Below, one piece after another: positions 45,801 to 59,243 of a stretch of DNA of 64,000 nt. The stretch is taken from NCBI GenBank assembly GCA_029216955.1, contig JANAVB010044017.1:2230429-2294428 (forward strand). Direction: 5' to 3'. Every line of letters starts with the position of its first letter. Within the stretch, counting starts at the first letter, position 1. The stretch comes from Iris pallida. Its lineage: Eukaryota; Streptophyta; Magnoliopsida; Asparagales; Iridaceae. The position numbers and the translations under genes are program-made. The notes beneath the pieces are model-generated. The model saw only the letters and a list, made by a program, of their open reading frames with translations. It was not told where the DNA came from and did no database searches.

Positions 45801-46261
45801 TGACTAGATGAGTCATGTACCTTATTGCTTCTTATCCTATACGCGGCTGCAAGAGCTAGCTAGTGTGAATTATGTGCCCAAGTTCATCTTGAGGTGGCTC
45901 AGAACGTTCAAGAAGTTCATCTTTGAACTTGCTGGTTCCTGGAAGCAGATAGTAAATAAGGCCAATTTTAATTTGAGCAACTTTGATCTTCATCACCCCA
46001 ATTTTTTTTTTTTTTTGTGATTTTTCTAGTTCAAGAACTTTATTCTTGTAAATGTTTTGTCTTGTTGTAGCAATTGCAATTGTGAAGAAAAGAACATGTT
46101 TTACCGTTCTTTTATTTGTTCTTACTCATTATAGCAACTGCGATTGCAAAAAGTAGAAATATTTTTGCTTTCTTCGTGTCAATTTATAACATGCTCGAAG
46201 GAGGCACGTAGAGAGAGCTCTGCCTATTGCTGATTAGGTGCATGGAAGGAGCTCTGGTTAC

Positions 46262-47832
46262 TGTCACGTCCCGATTCCGTAGAATCGATAGTCGTCCCCC
46301 GGACATGATGCCGTGCGAACATAAGTTGTGATCGCACAAGGCATAGTCATAAGGTTATCCGAAACACAACATCAAGTTAGAGTACGCAGAGATAATTGAT
46401 TGACACATTTGAAATAGAAGTAAACTTTTTATTGATAATAGAACTTCATTTACATTGACTCTATTACAATCATTGCCGTGCGGGCTACAACATGACTCGA
46501 CTTACAAAATAAACGCTGATGAGATAGTCGTTCCATCCATTACATCCCCTTTTTACAAGCAAAATAGTTACACTTTTCACCTGCGATCGAGGGAAGTCGA
46601 GTCGCTATTTGTCTTCTTTTGTACTAAGTGCGGAGTCTTCAAAAGGAATTCAGAAACAAGCCTTTACACGGATGAGGCTTCAAAAGTGTCCACGCCGCCT
46701 TGAGATTTAAGCGGCACGCCCTTCGTGGTTCGGGGTACCTGCGTGGAGAGAAAGGATCAGTACATTACACTTTGTACTGGTGCGTGGCTATTTAAGTTCC
46801 AAGCTCTCATTTGGTTGAAGAGTTTATATGACTTAATATATGAATGTTTCTAACCATCCTAATGAATTTCAACAAGCATAATGAAATTTACGTTGAAACT
46901 TACCCGCGGCGGACCATGCAGCGCCTTATGAAACTTATCATGTTCTTTCCTGTCAATTGTTATCATTTTCATACCAAGTGCAATATCACGTGTGATTGGT
47001 CACTGACATAATAAGTCATCCTGGACGTATAGCTTCGTTAATCGGGGTCCTTCCAACGTGGGTAGCGAGCCCCATTTGCAAGTCCCCGCTTAACCCGTGC
47101 TAATATCCAGCACAACTATACCATATTTCCTCCTAGGCCGAAACGATCCCGTGGTCCCGTGTTATCGCTCGAGGAAACTATCACCTTGTCGACAAGTTGT
47201 CCTTGACCGTGCAATAATAGATTTAGTTATTAAGGTATAGCCTACATTTTCTTTGAAAACTTGATCATTTTACCGTGTCCGTGCCCTTGTATTTTCTCTT
47301 TCATTCGCAACAACACTATCGATTTTGCCTAAGAAGGGGGTCGAGAAGAGAAGGGTCAGCCACTCACCTTGAGTTTACTTCATGCGAGAGAACTTGTTGG
47401 TCGCGCTAGACGTCGCCTACGCGATTACCTAAAATCGCACAAGCAAATGATTAGAATACTGCATTATTCAAGAAGTTTGATAGGAAATGCGAGTTCGAAA
47501 TGAAAGCCATGAAAACCATCAAAAACATTCACGAAAACGCATTCAAAAAACAAAACCAAAACCAACGCAAGCGGCATGAAAAACAGAGCAACGGGAGGTC
47601 TCTCCCGATCCAGCCGCAGAGCCAATCCTTGAGGCGCAACCCGCTGAATATGGGACTTGGTTTCGAAGAAGCCATTCCATAACGGGGAATGGATCTTAAT
47701 TCAATCGTTTCCATTCGATCAATTCGATCGATCCCGACCTATCGGTCCCGACCGAGTCGATAGCGAAAGTGTTCCTTTCTCGTGCACCCCATGGACAAAG
47801 AACGGGGCACGATGTAGGGACGGGGCATTACA
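46262..47832 (-). repeat. Gypsy 3' LTR
   Basis: 1571 bp. On the minus strand it starts TGTAATGCCCCGTCCC and ends GGGACGTGACA. It matches 52997-54557 closely; small ORFs inside are spurious. Confidence 0.88.
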
Positions 47833-47886
47833 CCATAACCAACAAAGAAAAAGTTTCGTCTTCGAAACTTAAAATAGAACCTTCCT

Positions 47887-49068
47887 CTACGAGAACAATG
47901 AAGGAAATTTTTCCTTCATTTCTGACTCAAGCTCCCACGTCGACTCCTCGACCGAATGGTTTCTCCAGAGGACGCGGACGAGAAGAATAACATGGTTGCG
48001 GAGAAGTTTATCCTTGCGCTCCAAGATTTACACCGGCTCTTCGACATATGATAAGTCCGCCTTCAAATCTAGCTTACCCAAATTCACCACATGACTCGGA
48101 TCGTGCACATACTTTTACAATTGTGAGACGTGGAAGACGTCATGTACTTCTGACAATGCAGGCGGCAAGGCGATTTGGTAAGCTACCGGGGCAAATTGCT
48201 TCAATATTTCGAACGGACCAACAAATCTTGGGCTCAATTTTCCCTTCGCACCGAACCTGGAAACTCCACGCATGGACATCACCTTCAGGAATACATCGTT
48301 GCCTTCCGAGAACTCGAGGGGGCATCGGTGCGTGTCGGCATAGCTCTTCTGCCGACTTTGTGCTATCTTCAATCTCTGCCGTATTAACTTGACCTTCTGC
48401 ACGGTCTGCTCTACCAGCTCCGGACCAAGTATCTGCCGTTCCTCGACTTTATCCCAGCAAATGGGCGATCTGTACTTTCGGCCGTACAAAGCTTCATAAG
48501 GCGCCATTTGGATTCTGTACTGATAGCTATTGTTGTATGCAAACTCGGCCAACGGTAGATGGACGTCCCAACTTGACTTCAAGTCGATCGCACAGAGTCG
48601 TAACATGTCTTCGAGGATCTGGTTCACCCGCTCTGTTTGGCCGTCAGTCTGAGGATGATAAGCTGACCTAAACTTCAACTTGGTCCCCAATGCTGAATGA
48701 AGACTACTCCAGAAGCGTGCTACGAACCGTCCATCCCGATCAGAGACGATAGATATTGGGACCCCGTGCAGTCGAACTATTTCATCAAAGTATATCTGAG
48801 CAAGGCGGTCGACGCTCCAAGTAACTTTGATGGAGATAAAGTGCGCTGACTTGGTTAGTCGATCGAAGATGACCCAGATGGCGTCGTTTTCTCGCGGCGT
48901 CCTCGGCAAGCCAACAAAGAAGTCCATAGTGACATGACCCATTTCCACTCTGGAATGGCAAGGTTCTGCATCTCTCCGCCCGATCGCTGGTGCTCGGCTT
49001 TGACTTGCTGATAGGCCATACACTTTGACACAAAGAGCGTTGCGTCCCTCTTCATGCCGTGCCCTCAA
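47887..49068 (-). pseudogene. Gypsy integrase and chromodomain-like tail
   Basis: The 317-codon open stretch (49068-48115) has the integrase core: MGHVTMDFFVGLPR, VSDRDGRFVARFW, SAYHPQTDGQTERVNQILE and LPLAEFAYNNSYQ, then the C-terminal KLSPRFVGPFEIL. The same frame goes on past a stop at about 48113 and another near 48008 to a final stop at 47887-47889. The tail contains RVLWRNHSVEESTWELESEM, typical of chromovirus pol ends (chromodomain-like). The upstream HHCC zinc-finger part (about 49070-49390) is broken by stops. The catalytic D-D region looks preserved. Confidence 0.9.
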
Positions 49069-49389
49069 AAGGCAACGCGGAGGTCCTTATACATCTTGGT
49101 GCTACCAGGATGCAAAGAATATTTTACATAATGCGTCTCCGATATTATCTTCTTTCTAAGTTCTGCGTCGTCCGGAACGCATAGCCGTCCCTTCACTCGC
49201 AACACTCCCTACTCGTCCTCTGCAAAGTCGGACGCTTTCCCTGTCGATATCAGCTTCCGCATCTTCTCCAGGTATGGGTCGTCCTTCTGAGCAGACCTGA
49301 TCCTCTCCAGTAGGCTCGATTCCACCCGCAGTTGTGACAGTTTCACGTCTCTGAAATAAACTCAGAGTTCAATGCCCATTCCTTCCAAG

Positions 49390-50553
49390 TCACGTAGCAG
49401 TCGATCGTTGATGCATAATGAAGCTAAGTATTTCCGGTTCAGCGCATCCGCTACAATATTTCCCTTGTCCGGCGTGTAGTCGATTGATATGTCGTAGTCT
49501 TTGATTAGTTCGAGCCATCACCTCTGCCGCAAATTCAGTTCTTTCTGGGTAAAGAGATACTTGAGGCTTTTGTGGTCCGTATAAATCCTGCATGCCACGC
49601 CATAGAGATAGTGACGCCACAGCTTTAACGCGAACACAATTGCCGCTAGTTCTAGGTCGTGCATGGGGGTAGTTCTTCTCGTGCGGCTTCAACTGTCGGG
49701 AAGCAAAAGATATCACCTTATCCCGCTGCATGAGCACACACCCCAAGCCCTGGCCAGAAGCATCGCTGAAGATTTGAAATCCCTCAGTCCCTTCAGGAAG
49801 AGCAAGTATCGGGACAGAAACGAGCCATTGTTTGAGTTCCTGGAAGGAAGCTTCACAGTCGTCTGACCACTTGAATGCGACTCCTTTCTGGGTGAGGCGA
49901 GTCAACGGCAATGCAATCTTCACAAAGTCCTTCACGAAGCGTCGGTAGTATCCCGCCAAGCCTAGGAAACTTCAAAATTTGTTAACTGATGCGGGCCGTC
50001 TCCAATCAGCAACTGCCTCGACTTTCTTCGGATCGACTGCGATGCCCGCGGCGGAGATGATGTGTCCAAGGAATGAGACGATGTTCAGCCAGAATTTGTA
50101 CTTGCTCATCTTCGCATACAACTGATTCTCTCGAAGGGTTTGGAGTACCGTCGCCAGGTGCTCTGCATGTTGCGCTCGATCCTTCGAGTAGACGAGGATG
50201 TCGTCGATGAAGACTACTACGAATTTGTCAACGAACGGACGGAACACCCGATTCATTAGATCCATGAAGACGGCAGGGGCATTTGTCAGACCAAACGGTA
50301 TTACCAAGAACTCGTAGTGGCCATAACGAGTGCAGAAGGCAAACTTCGGCACGTCATCTGGCTTGACTTTGAGTTGGTGATAACCCGATCGCAGATCAAT
50401 CTTCGAAAACACCGTTGCACCTTGGAGGTGGTCGAACAAGTCGTCGATGCGGGGCAGGGGATATTTGTTCCGGACGGTGGCCTTATTCAATTTCCGATAG
50501 TCGATGCAGAGCTGCATCGACCCATCCTTCTTTTTCACGAATAGCACGGGCAC
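49390..50553 (-). pseudogene. Gypsy reverse transcriptase and RNase H
   Basis: RT (50553-49972): [51 protein letters not shown] and the catalytic [11 protein letters not shown] (about 50210) are intact. After a stop near 49970 the same frame continues with MAGYYRRFVKDF, then RNase H ([29 protein letters not shown] at about 49680). A frame disruption then garbles the end near 49600-49390. Confidence 0.9.
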
Positions 50554-50903
50554 ACCCCACGGCGAGACACTCGGACGGATGAACCCTTCATCAAGTAATT
50601 CCTGTAGTTATGCCTTTAGTTCTTTCAATTCTGCAGGGGCCATTCTGTACGGAGCTTTCGAGATTGGCCGGGTGTCAGGGAATGTGTAGATGGTGAACTC
50701 TATCTCTTGATCGGGCAGATGCCGGGTAGCTCGTCCGGGAACACGTCTGGGAATTCTGCCACAACGTCGGTCAGACCCGTGTTTGCACTATCCTGTCTTA
50801 TATCACGAACGGGCACCAAGTAGCCTTCGCATCCGGAATAAAGTAGCTTCCGAGCAGAAATCGTCGAGATTACCATGCAGGTCGGCGATGCTTCTCCACA
50901 CGA

Positions 50904-52311
50904 TTAGCAGAATTCGGGCACTCCAGGTATGCAAAAGGTGACCCTCTTTTCTGTACAGTCGATTGTGGCATTGCAAAGACCGAGCCAATCCATGCCCAGT
51001 ATGATGTCGAAGTCCTTCATATCTAGAAATATCGCATCAAGACCGATCGTTTGACCCCCAATACATATGGTTCCTCCCCCGCAGGCTAAAATTATAAGTA
51101 GTGGTACACCCGAAGGCATACTTACGCTCAGATCAAGGTCTAATGACATTACAAAAAATTTGTGCTCGACGGCGAAGTCCGCCGATATGAAAGTATGCGA
51201 AGCGCCTGAATCAAATAACACACGAGCAGGTACATTATTGAAACTCAATATACCTGTCACGATAGTGTCGGAAGCGAACGCCTCGTCTCGAGTTAGAGCA
51301 AAGACACGCCCCTGAGCATTAGGGCGTCGGTCTTGGTTGTTGGGTTGAGTGGGCTGAGGAGGTCGGGGCGTCTGTCCTCGATTCTCTTGAAGGTTTTGTT
51401 GTGGCGGGTCGTTGCGTTGTTGTCTCTTTGCCATGCAGTTTCGAGCTCGGTGGCCCCTTTTACGACAAAAGTAACATCCTCCTTCGCTGACGAAGCACTT
51501 ATCGGTGGTGTGTCCAACGGAACTGCACTTGGCACAACGGGGTCGGGTTATTTCCCTGGTAGCCGCCATGGTTTGGACGCTTTGATGTGTAGTTGTTGCC
51601 TCCCGTATAGCTAGGACGTTTGTGATTGGAATTGTGCACAAAGTCTGAAGCAACGGGAGGGTACTGGCTCTCAAGGCAGAGAGCATGGTTTAGAGCATCG
51701 CCCGTGGTCTTGTACTCTAGGACCCCGACATGCGTACCGATAGAGTGTCGTAGACCTACTTCGAATCGTCGCATACGACACTCCTCTAAAGACAGAAATG
51801 TACTAGCAAATTTGGATAACTTGTTGAATTCTGCGGTGTACTGTTCTACTGTCCGGTTCCTCTGCCTCAACTGCATGAATTCATTCTCCTTCTCTTGACA
51901 GACGGCGGAGGGAAGGTACTCGACTTCAAAGGCTTTACGGAACGTAGCCCAAGAGATCGGCGCTGAGCTATTGTCGCGTCGGATCGCTCGCTTGTGCACG
52001 GCCCACCAGTCGTGCGCGTTCAATCGTAGTTGACGTTGTGTGCATGCGACTTGCTTTGATTCTTTAATGCCGAGGAGCTCGAAGTGATCTTCCAGCTCTT
52101 CCAACCAATCGATTGCTATAGAAGGGCCTTCGGTGTCGCTGAAGGAAGTACGGCACGCTTTCTTGAATTTAGACACTTCAAAGTTGTACTTTTTCGATGC
52201 CGCCGGTTGATGTTCGGGCTTCTCCGTGTCGACTTCAATGGTTTGGACCGTCAGCACGGTGGCAGTAGGTGCGGTGACGGTAGGTACAGTCGCAAAATTT
52301 CTGTTGACCAC
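50904..52311 (-). pseudogene. Gypsy gag, zinc knuckles and protease
   Basis: Gag matrix/capsid part (52311-51545) includes WATFRKAFEVEYLPSAVCQE and RNRTVEQYTAEFNKLSKF, the retrotrans_gag pattern. A one-base shift near 51545 moves the two zinc knuckles (CAKCSSVGHTTDKC and CYFCRKRGHRARNC) and the protease (RVLFDSGASHTFIS, about 51200) into another frame. The frame returns before RT near 50560-50900. The N-terminal part of gag (52311-52600) has several stops. Confidence 0.87.
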
Positions 52312-52684
52312 AATCGTCTAGACGATCTGCTGCAGAGTATCTAGCTGCTTTTGTTACAGCTTAGCTTGTGCGTCGAAGCGAGCTTCGAACTCGGCCTGTC
52401 GTGCCTTTGTCTGCTGATGTTTAGTCTCGGACTAGTTTTGGTGCGCCTCCAAGCATCCTTTCGATGGTACAGTTAGAAGATCCGGCCTGCGAACGACGCG
52501 AACTACTAGAGCCGCTAGAAGCGCTCTACTCTTGCTCGGCCGTGGGTTCCGACACTTCTGCAATACAAAGACAAACGCATCAGTCTCAAGTTATTACGGA
52601 CTCATTATATGGAACAACTTATCTCATCGATGCGAGGTCAAAGGTTTGGAACTCTAGATACGAGGCCAAAGAATGTAAATTCGT

Positions 52685-52696
52685 GCTCTGATACCA
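52685..52696 (-). other. Gypsy primer-binding site
   Basis: On the minus strand TGGTATCAGAGC follows the 5' LTR end (CA) after three bases; an exact match to the plant initiator-Met tRNA site. Confidence 0.93.
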
Positions 52697-52699
52697 TTA

Positions 52700-54557
52700 T
52701 GTCACGCCCCGATTCCGTAAAATCGATAGTCGTCCCCCGGGCGTGATGCCGTACGAACCTAAGTTGCAAAGACATAGTCATAAGGTTATCCGAAATACAA
52801 CATCAAGTTAGAGTACGCAGAGATAATTGATTGACACATTTGAAATAGAAGTAAACTTTTCATTGATAATATAACTTCATTTATATTGACTCTATTACAA
52901 TCATTGTCGTACGGGCTACAACATGACTCGACTTACAAAATGAACGCTGATGAGATAGTCGTTCCATACATTACATCCTCCTTTTTACAAGCATTATGTC
53001 ACGCCCCGATTTCGTAGAATCGATAGTCGTCCCCCGGGCGTGATACCGTGCGAACCTAAGTTGCGATCGCACAAGGCATAGTCATAAGGTTATCCGAAAC
53101 ACAATATCAAGTTAGAGTACGCAGAGATAATTGATTGACACATTTGAAATAGATGTAAACTTTTCATTGATAATAGAACTTCATTTACATTGACTCTATT
53201 ACAATCATTGCCGCGCGGGCTACAACATGACTCGACTTACAAAATAAACGCTGATGAGATAGTCATTCCATACATTACATTCTCCTTTTTACAAGTAAAA
53301 TAGTTACACTTTCCACCTGCGATCGAGGGAAGCCGAGTCGCCATTTGTCTTCTTTTGTACTGAGTGCGGAGTCTTCAAAAGGAATTCAGAAACAAGCCTT
53401 TACACGGATGAGGCTTCAAAAGTGTCCATGCCGCCTTGAGATTTAAGCGGCACGTCCTTCGTGGTTCGGGGTACCTGCATGGAGAGCGAGGATCAGTACA
53501 TTACACTTTGTACTGGTGCGTGGCTATTTAAGTTCCAAGCTCTCATTTGGTTGAAGAGTTTATATGGCTTAATGTATGAATGTTTCTAACCATCCTAATG
53601 AATTTCAACAAGCATATGACAAGCATAATAAAATTTATGTTGAAACTTACCCGCGGCGGACCGCACCGCGCCTTATAATACTTACCATGTTCTTCCCTGT
53701 CAATTGTTATCATTTTTATACCAAGTACAATATCACGTGTGATTGGTCACTGACATAACAAGTCATCCTGGACGTATAGTTTCGTTAATCGGGGTCCTTC
53801 CAACGCGGGTAGCGAGCCCTATTTGCAAGTTCCCGCTTAACCCGTGCTATCATCCAGCACAACTATATCCTATTTTCTCCTAGGCCGAAATGGTCCCGTG
53901 GCTCCGGGTTGCCGCTCGAGGAAACTATCACCTTGTCGACAAGTTGTCCTTGACCGTGCAACAGCAGATTTAGTTATTAAGGTATAGCCTACATTCTCTT
54001 TGAAAACTTGATCATTTTACCATGTCTGTGCCCTTGCATTTACTCTTTCATTCGCAACAACACTATGGATTTTGCCTAAGAAGGGGGTCGAGAAGAGAAG
54101 GGTCCACTCACCTTGAGTTTACAGGCGAGAGAACTTGTTGGTCGCGCTAGACGTCGCCTACGCGATTACCTAAAATCGCACAAGCAACCGATTAGAACAG
54201 TATATTATTTAAGAAGTTCAATAGGAAATGCGAGTTCGAAATGCAAGCCATGAAAACCATCGAAAACATTCATGAAAACGCATTCAGAAAACAAAGCCAA
54301 AACTAACGCAAGCGGCGTGAAAAACAGAGCAACGAGAGGTCTCTCCCGACCCAGTCGTAGAGCCAATTCTTGAGGCACAACCCGCTGAATATGGGACTTG
54401 GTTCCGAAGAAGTCATTCCATAATGGGGAATGGATCTTAATTCAACCGTTCCCGTTCGATCGATTCGATCGATCCCGACCTATCGGTCCCGACCGAGTCG
54501 ATAGTGACAGTGTTCCTTTCTCGCGCACCCCGTGGACAGAGAACGGGGCACGATGTA
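52700..54557 (-). repeat. Gypsy 5' LTR with partial tandem duplication
   Basis: A 297-bp piece (52700-52996) repeats the last part of the LTR, then the complete copy runs 52997-54557. The junction keeps the TTA that separates the LTR from the primer site. The far end lacks the last ~16 bp seen at 47817-47832, because the LARD-like element begins here. Confidence 0.88.
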
Positions 54558-56182
54558 TGTCACGACCCGCACCCTCCGTGAGGGTACGAGTATGTAACAG
54601 CGCCCAGCCTACGCCGCAGTGTCGGCGGTAGAACGCTGTCCTATGTCAATCATCTAACAATATATAAGGTACCTGTACAGTATATACACTCCGAATGGAG
54701 GTGACCTAGTAATACAGTCTCAATCACATCTAAGGTGGAATACGGTAAAGATAGATAGACATGAACAGAAGGAATCCACAGAGGTACAATCCAGATAAAA
54801 ACTAAGTGTCTATGATACATCTCCACAAACATCCAAAAGAAACAACTCCCAATATGTACAATAATGTATCAATGAGAAAGACAAGTAAGAGTCTAAGCTA
54901 TCTATACTAAGCAAGGGGGGTATCATCCTCAGCAGCTGCCTGAACCTCCCCAGGGGCCCAGGTCGCGAGTGTCACCTAGGCAAGCTCTAAAGTAAGGGGT
55001 ACAGGGTTCCTCATCATCCTCTGTAAAATTTTCAACAGGTCCAGTCAGGACAGGAACGAGTACAATTCATCAAGAAATCCCAAGTAAATGACAGAGAACT
55101 ATAAAGCAGTTATAGACAGTTGTATTGATAAAAATGGCAGTTTGTACGAGTAATGATGTAGAGAGCAGTTAAGGTACAAGGAAAGTAAGGTAACTAAACA
55201 AGAAGAGAAACATAGCAAAGAAGACTGTAAAAATAAGATCTAGCTGAACTAGAGTAACATAATGAGTTTAGATGGTACAATATAAGTCGAGTGTAATCCC
55301 AATGTGAGTCTAATATAAGATGAGTCGAATGTAATTCTAATCATTATTCTAATAAGGTGATACGAATAAGGTGATACGAATAGTGATTCACATGATATTC
55401 TAATAATGATTCGAGTAAATTCTCCAAGTGTGTTTTAAAATACTTAGTTAGACATGTAAACGGCTAAGGGTAAATACGGCACATCACACACCTGGCCGGG
55501 TGTGGAATGGCTATCGTTCGAATATTATTCACAGGGGGTGGTTCGAATAGTGGGAATGTTCACATGTCTAATCAAGTATTTCCCCGCCCATCTAATACAA
55601 ATGAATCCAAAATCCGACATATCAATCGAATACAAGTCCAACTAGCACATGAAGATATGAATAGGTGGTTCGAATAGTGATTCGTATGGTGATTCGAATA
55701 ATAGAGGTAAGACGAGTAAGTATGTGTGTCGTATACATGGATTCAGAAATAAAAATACGTGTTTGTAACAGAGAATCACATACAGCTAACTAGAACTGAA
55801 GTACAGTAATTGACAAATAAATAAGAGAACTATCAGAGAATGTACTCGCTTGATAACTGAATGTCCGAAGAGGGTGTACTGCCAGAGGAGAGGTGTTTGT
55901 CTCCTAATCAGAGCAACACAAGTTACAACATGTCTAAAATAAGGAAATAGACTGCTACAATGCATCTACATGCTGTCTAGGTCAAACTAGGCTAAAGTCA
56001 ATACTTGGTCAACTTTAGTCAACTATCTAGTCAAAGCTAGGTCAACTGGGTCAACATAGACTCAATGAAGTCTCACTAGGCCTAACCAGTCTACCCTAGC
56101 TAGTACACACCATACAAATCCAAGGCTATACAAGCCATCACAAGTCATATATCAAGATACATCACATTCATGCATATTCAAC

Positions 56183-56252
<70 letters not shown>

Positions 56253-58796
56253 AGAAAAGAACTAACATGTAAAGCTATGTGTGTGTGAACATGGAGGTGT
56301 ACATGAAAAGAGAAATCAATACAAGTTATGAGTTTACACTACACATGGCACAAAGCTAACCCATCTACATTACACATGTATTATACTTAACATGCATGGC
56401 TACAAGTATACATCTATATACATTAGAGTAGAGACTATTTAAGTTATAACTAACATGCATCTATACTTTACATAAATCTATATATATTATAGCAATCATT
56501 TAGAGAAGGGTTACATGGCATGGTGGTTGATATAGAGTGGGGTGTCCTTGTGCAGAGGGTGAAGTTCATTCTCAGTTTAGTTCCACATTTACATATAAAC
56601 TAAAGTGAGCTATCCCATAAACTGGTGTAATAAACCACATAAAATGAACCATGTTATCTGAAATCTGCCATTAAGCCAACATTCTATATGCATACAGCTC
56701 ATGCATTGTCTAATACTGAAATTAACTAACATTTCGAATTAAGGGGTTGAAGGTTAACATTACATTCATAGACATTCCACTATATTGAAAACTGAAATTG
56801 GCTTGGCAATAGGAAAAGGAAGGTATATATGCTTACATGGACAGTTCAGTGTTCGAACAACCTAAAATGAACTAACATTCAATCTAAATATCAGCTATGC
56901 ATTGGTTCTATGTCTACATATGAAATCTGATATTGCATTTACAATATTTATACATTATGCATTCATATCTATCATTACATATATACCTTGCATTTATATC
57001 TAGCATTCATTACATACTTTCATGCATGCATTGTATATCATTCTTTTATTCATGCATTTATGCATTGCTTACATATATTACATTAATTGTATTCCTACAT
57101 GCTTGCATTCAACCATATATATACATTAATGTAAAGAGGATATATATCATATATATATCATTTCATTCATCTATCATATCATGCATTACATACTCTATAT
57201 TCATTTAATATCCATACTACAAAGGCTCATAGGTTACACAAAATACATATATCGTATAGTCACTCTTTTACTTAAAACCAATACTGTACCAATTGGGCAT
57301 TCACTAAATTCTAGGATTAAAGTATGTTGTAGTACTTCATGTTAGCTTTCCGAAACTTTAAACGGATCGCATTTTCGCGTCCGGAAGCTCCCGAAATTGC
57401 AAAAATACCGAAACGCGTTCGTCTTTCGTACAGCTGACACTCAAATAATTCTACAGAAAGTTACAGAAAGAATTTGGCTTATTAAAATATATATTTGGAA
57501 AGCTAACTTCGATACGGTTCTTTTAAAAAAAATAGGAGATAAATCGAAATTTTAAGCTAAAAGTTATGACATTTCTAAGTTGCTATTGCTACTAAAAATG
57601 TGGATAAAAATTATGACGAATTTGGATAGTTTGAGACAAAAGAACACAAGTATATAACATAATATATCAAGAACTCACTCTCTACACTAATATATATATA
57701 TATGAGACACTATAGAACATATCTCCAATACAAAAATATGAGATTAAACAAGTAATAATTCATTCATACATAACAACAACACATAGTGTGTCCAAATTTG
57801 GGGTTTTCCTACATGGACACAACCACAACACAAAGGACACTCCTATGACCTCCAAATGGACACGAAATGGACACAAATGGAGATACAACCATGGGGGTCA
57901 TTCCTATGGGTTTAAAATAGACCTATATACATAAGAAAATGAAAAGGAGAAGGGATTTATACCTTCCGGTAGATCGAATCGAAGAAAAGTCTTCCCGGAG
58001 CGACACCGACACGTAGAGATTCCAAAAGGACACGAACGAGCTCCGAATCCTCCCAAACTTGGGTAGCTTCCTCCTTGGCTAGAATGGAGAAGGAAAGAAG
58101 AAGATTTGGTGGCAAAATGGAAGGATTTGGTGGAGAAATTGCTAGGGATTGCTCTCTAGAAATTTGGGGAAGAACAAGAGAGAGAGTGTGGATGAGAATA
58201 ATGAAATGAACTTGAGCCTATCCTCTCCCAAAGTGGCTGGCCATATGGGGCTATTTTTCCTATTATGGTAAGGTCCAAAATGCCCCCACTAACCTATTCT
58301 ATTAGTATTAGGAAAGGGCTAATTGGTTGGGGCTAAATTAGTCATTCTAAAGTCTCTAATCACACTAACCTTATCCATAATAATTAGTCTAACCTCTAAC
58401 TTAAATATTTCTATCATGTGGGCCATGGCTAACTAATGTGTGGGTCCACTAAAGTCAACACTACCCCCGGGTCCCCGTTTCAAGTCGGATTGAGCTGAAA
58501 TTCGAACCCGACTCAAATAATCCCAAAACAATATCATAAATAATAAAATAAATTTCAAAAATATTTCAAAAATACAAAATGACAAAAATACCCATGTTCC
58601 TGAAAACTGGGGGTGACAAATTTCTCGAAATTAAAACCAAACAATAGTAAAATATCAAAATCACAAGTCATAATTTTAAATAGTTTAAAAATGATTAAAA
58701 ATTACCAAAAATCATAATATGAAATAATTATCAATAAATAATAATTATAATTACAAAATTTCAAAATTACCCTCATCTGGAAAACTGGGTGTTACA
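54558..58796 (-). repeat. LARD-like 3' LTR (complete, 4.24 kb)
   Basis: On the minus strand it starts TGTAACACCCAGTTTTCC and ends CGGGTCGTGACA. It contains a (TA)n at about 56184-56250 and short repeats GGTGATACGAATA near 55360. No protein domain is found; the ORF at 56933-57208 is low-complexity and has stops in no conserved frame. Confidence 0.88.
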
Positions 58797-59081
58797 ATCC
58801 TACCCACCTTATAAAAATTTCGTCCTCGAAATTAAGATGATCGCACCCCCTTCTAGGTCAAACATAGTCAAGGGTCAATCACTAGTCAATTTCTCAACAT
58901 CCAAGTACTTGGTCATCAACTGGTCAACTTCTTAGGGTTTTACCTATGCTAGCTATTTAGGTGTTGGCAACTAGAATTTAGCAAAAGAGAAACTCTATAA
59001 TAGACTAGCTCTTAACTTTCCAATCCTATCAAGTCACCTATAACTAAATACCTACAAGCTAATCACATGAATACCAAATAC

Positions 59082-59113
<32 letters not shown>

Positions 59114-59157
59114 CAGATGATATACTTAGGATATATGTGATGGGTTGTTGTTCTTGA

Positions 59158-59243
<86 letters not shown>

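Larger units (their letters stand above)
46262..54557 (-). mobile_element. Ty3/gypsy (chromovirus-like) retrotransposon, minus strand
   Basis: 3' LTR 46262-47832, internal domain 47833-52699, 5' LTR 52700-54557. Order on the minus strand: primer site, gag, protease, RT, RNase H, integrase, chromodomain-like tail, as in Ty3/gypsy chromoviruses. The 5' LTR stops about 16 bp short because another LTR element starts at 54558; the missing end should lie right of the window. GTTAC (46257-46261) is the predicted target duplication. Confidence 0.92.

Noticed and set aside
56933..57208. 91-codon ORF, repeated at 63145-63426
   Set aside because: It is simply the same LTR sequence twice; low-complexity Ile/Tyr/Ser composition without a domain.
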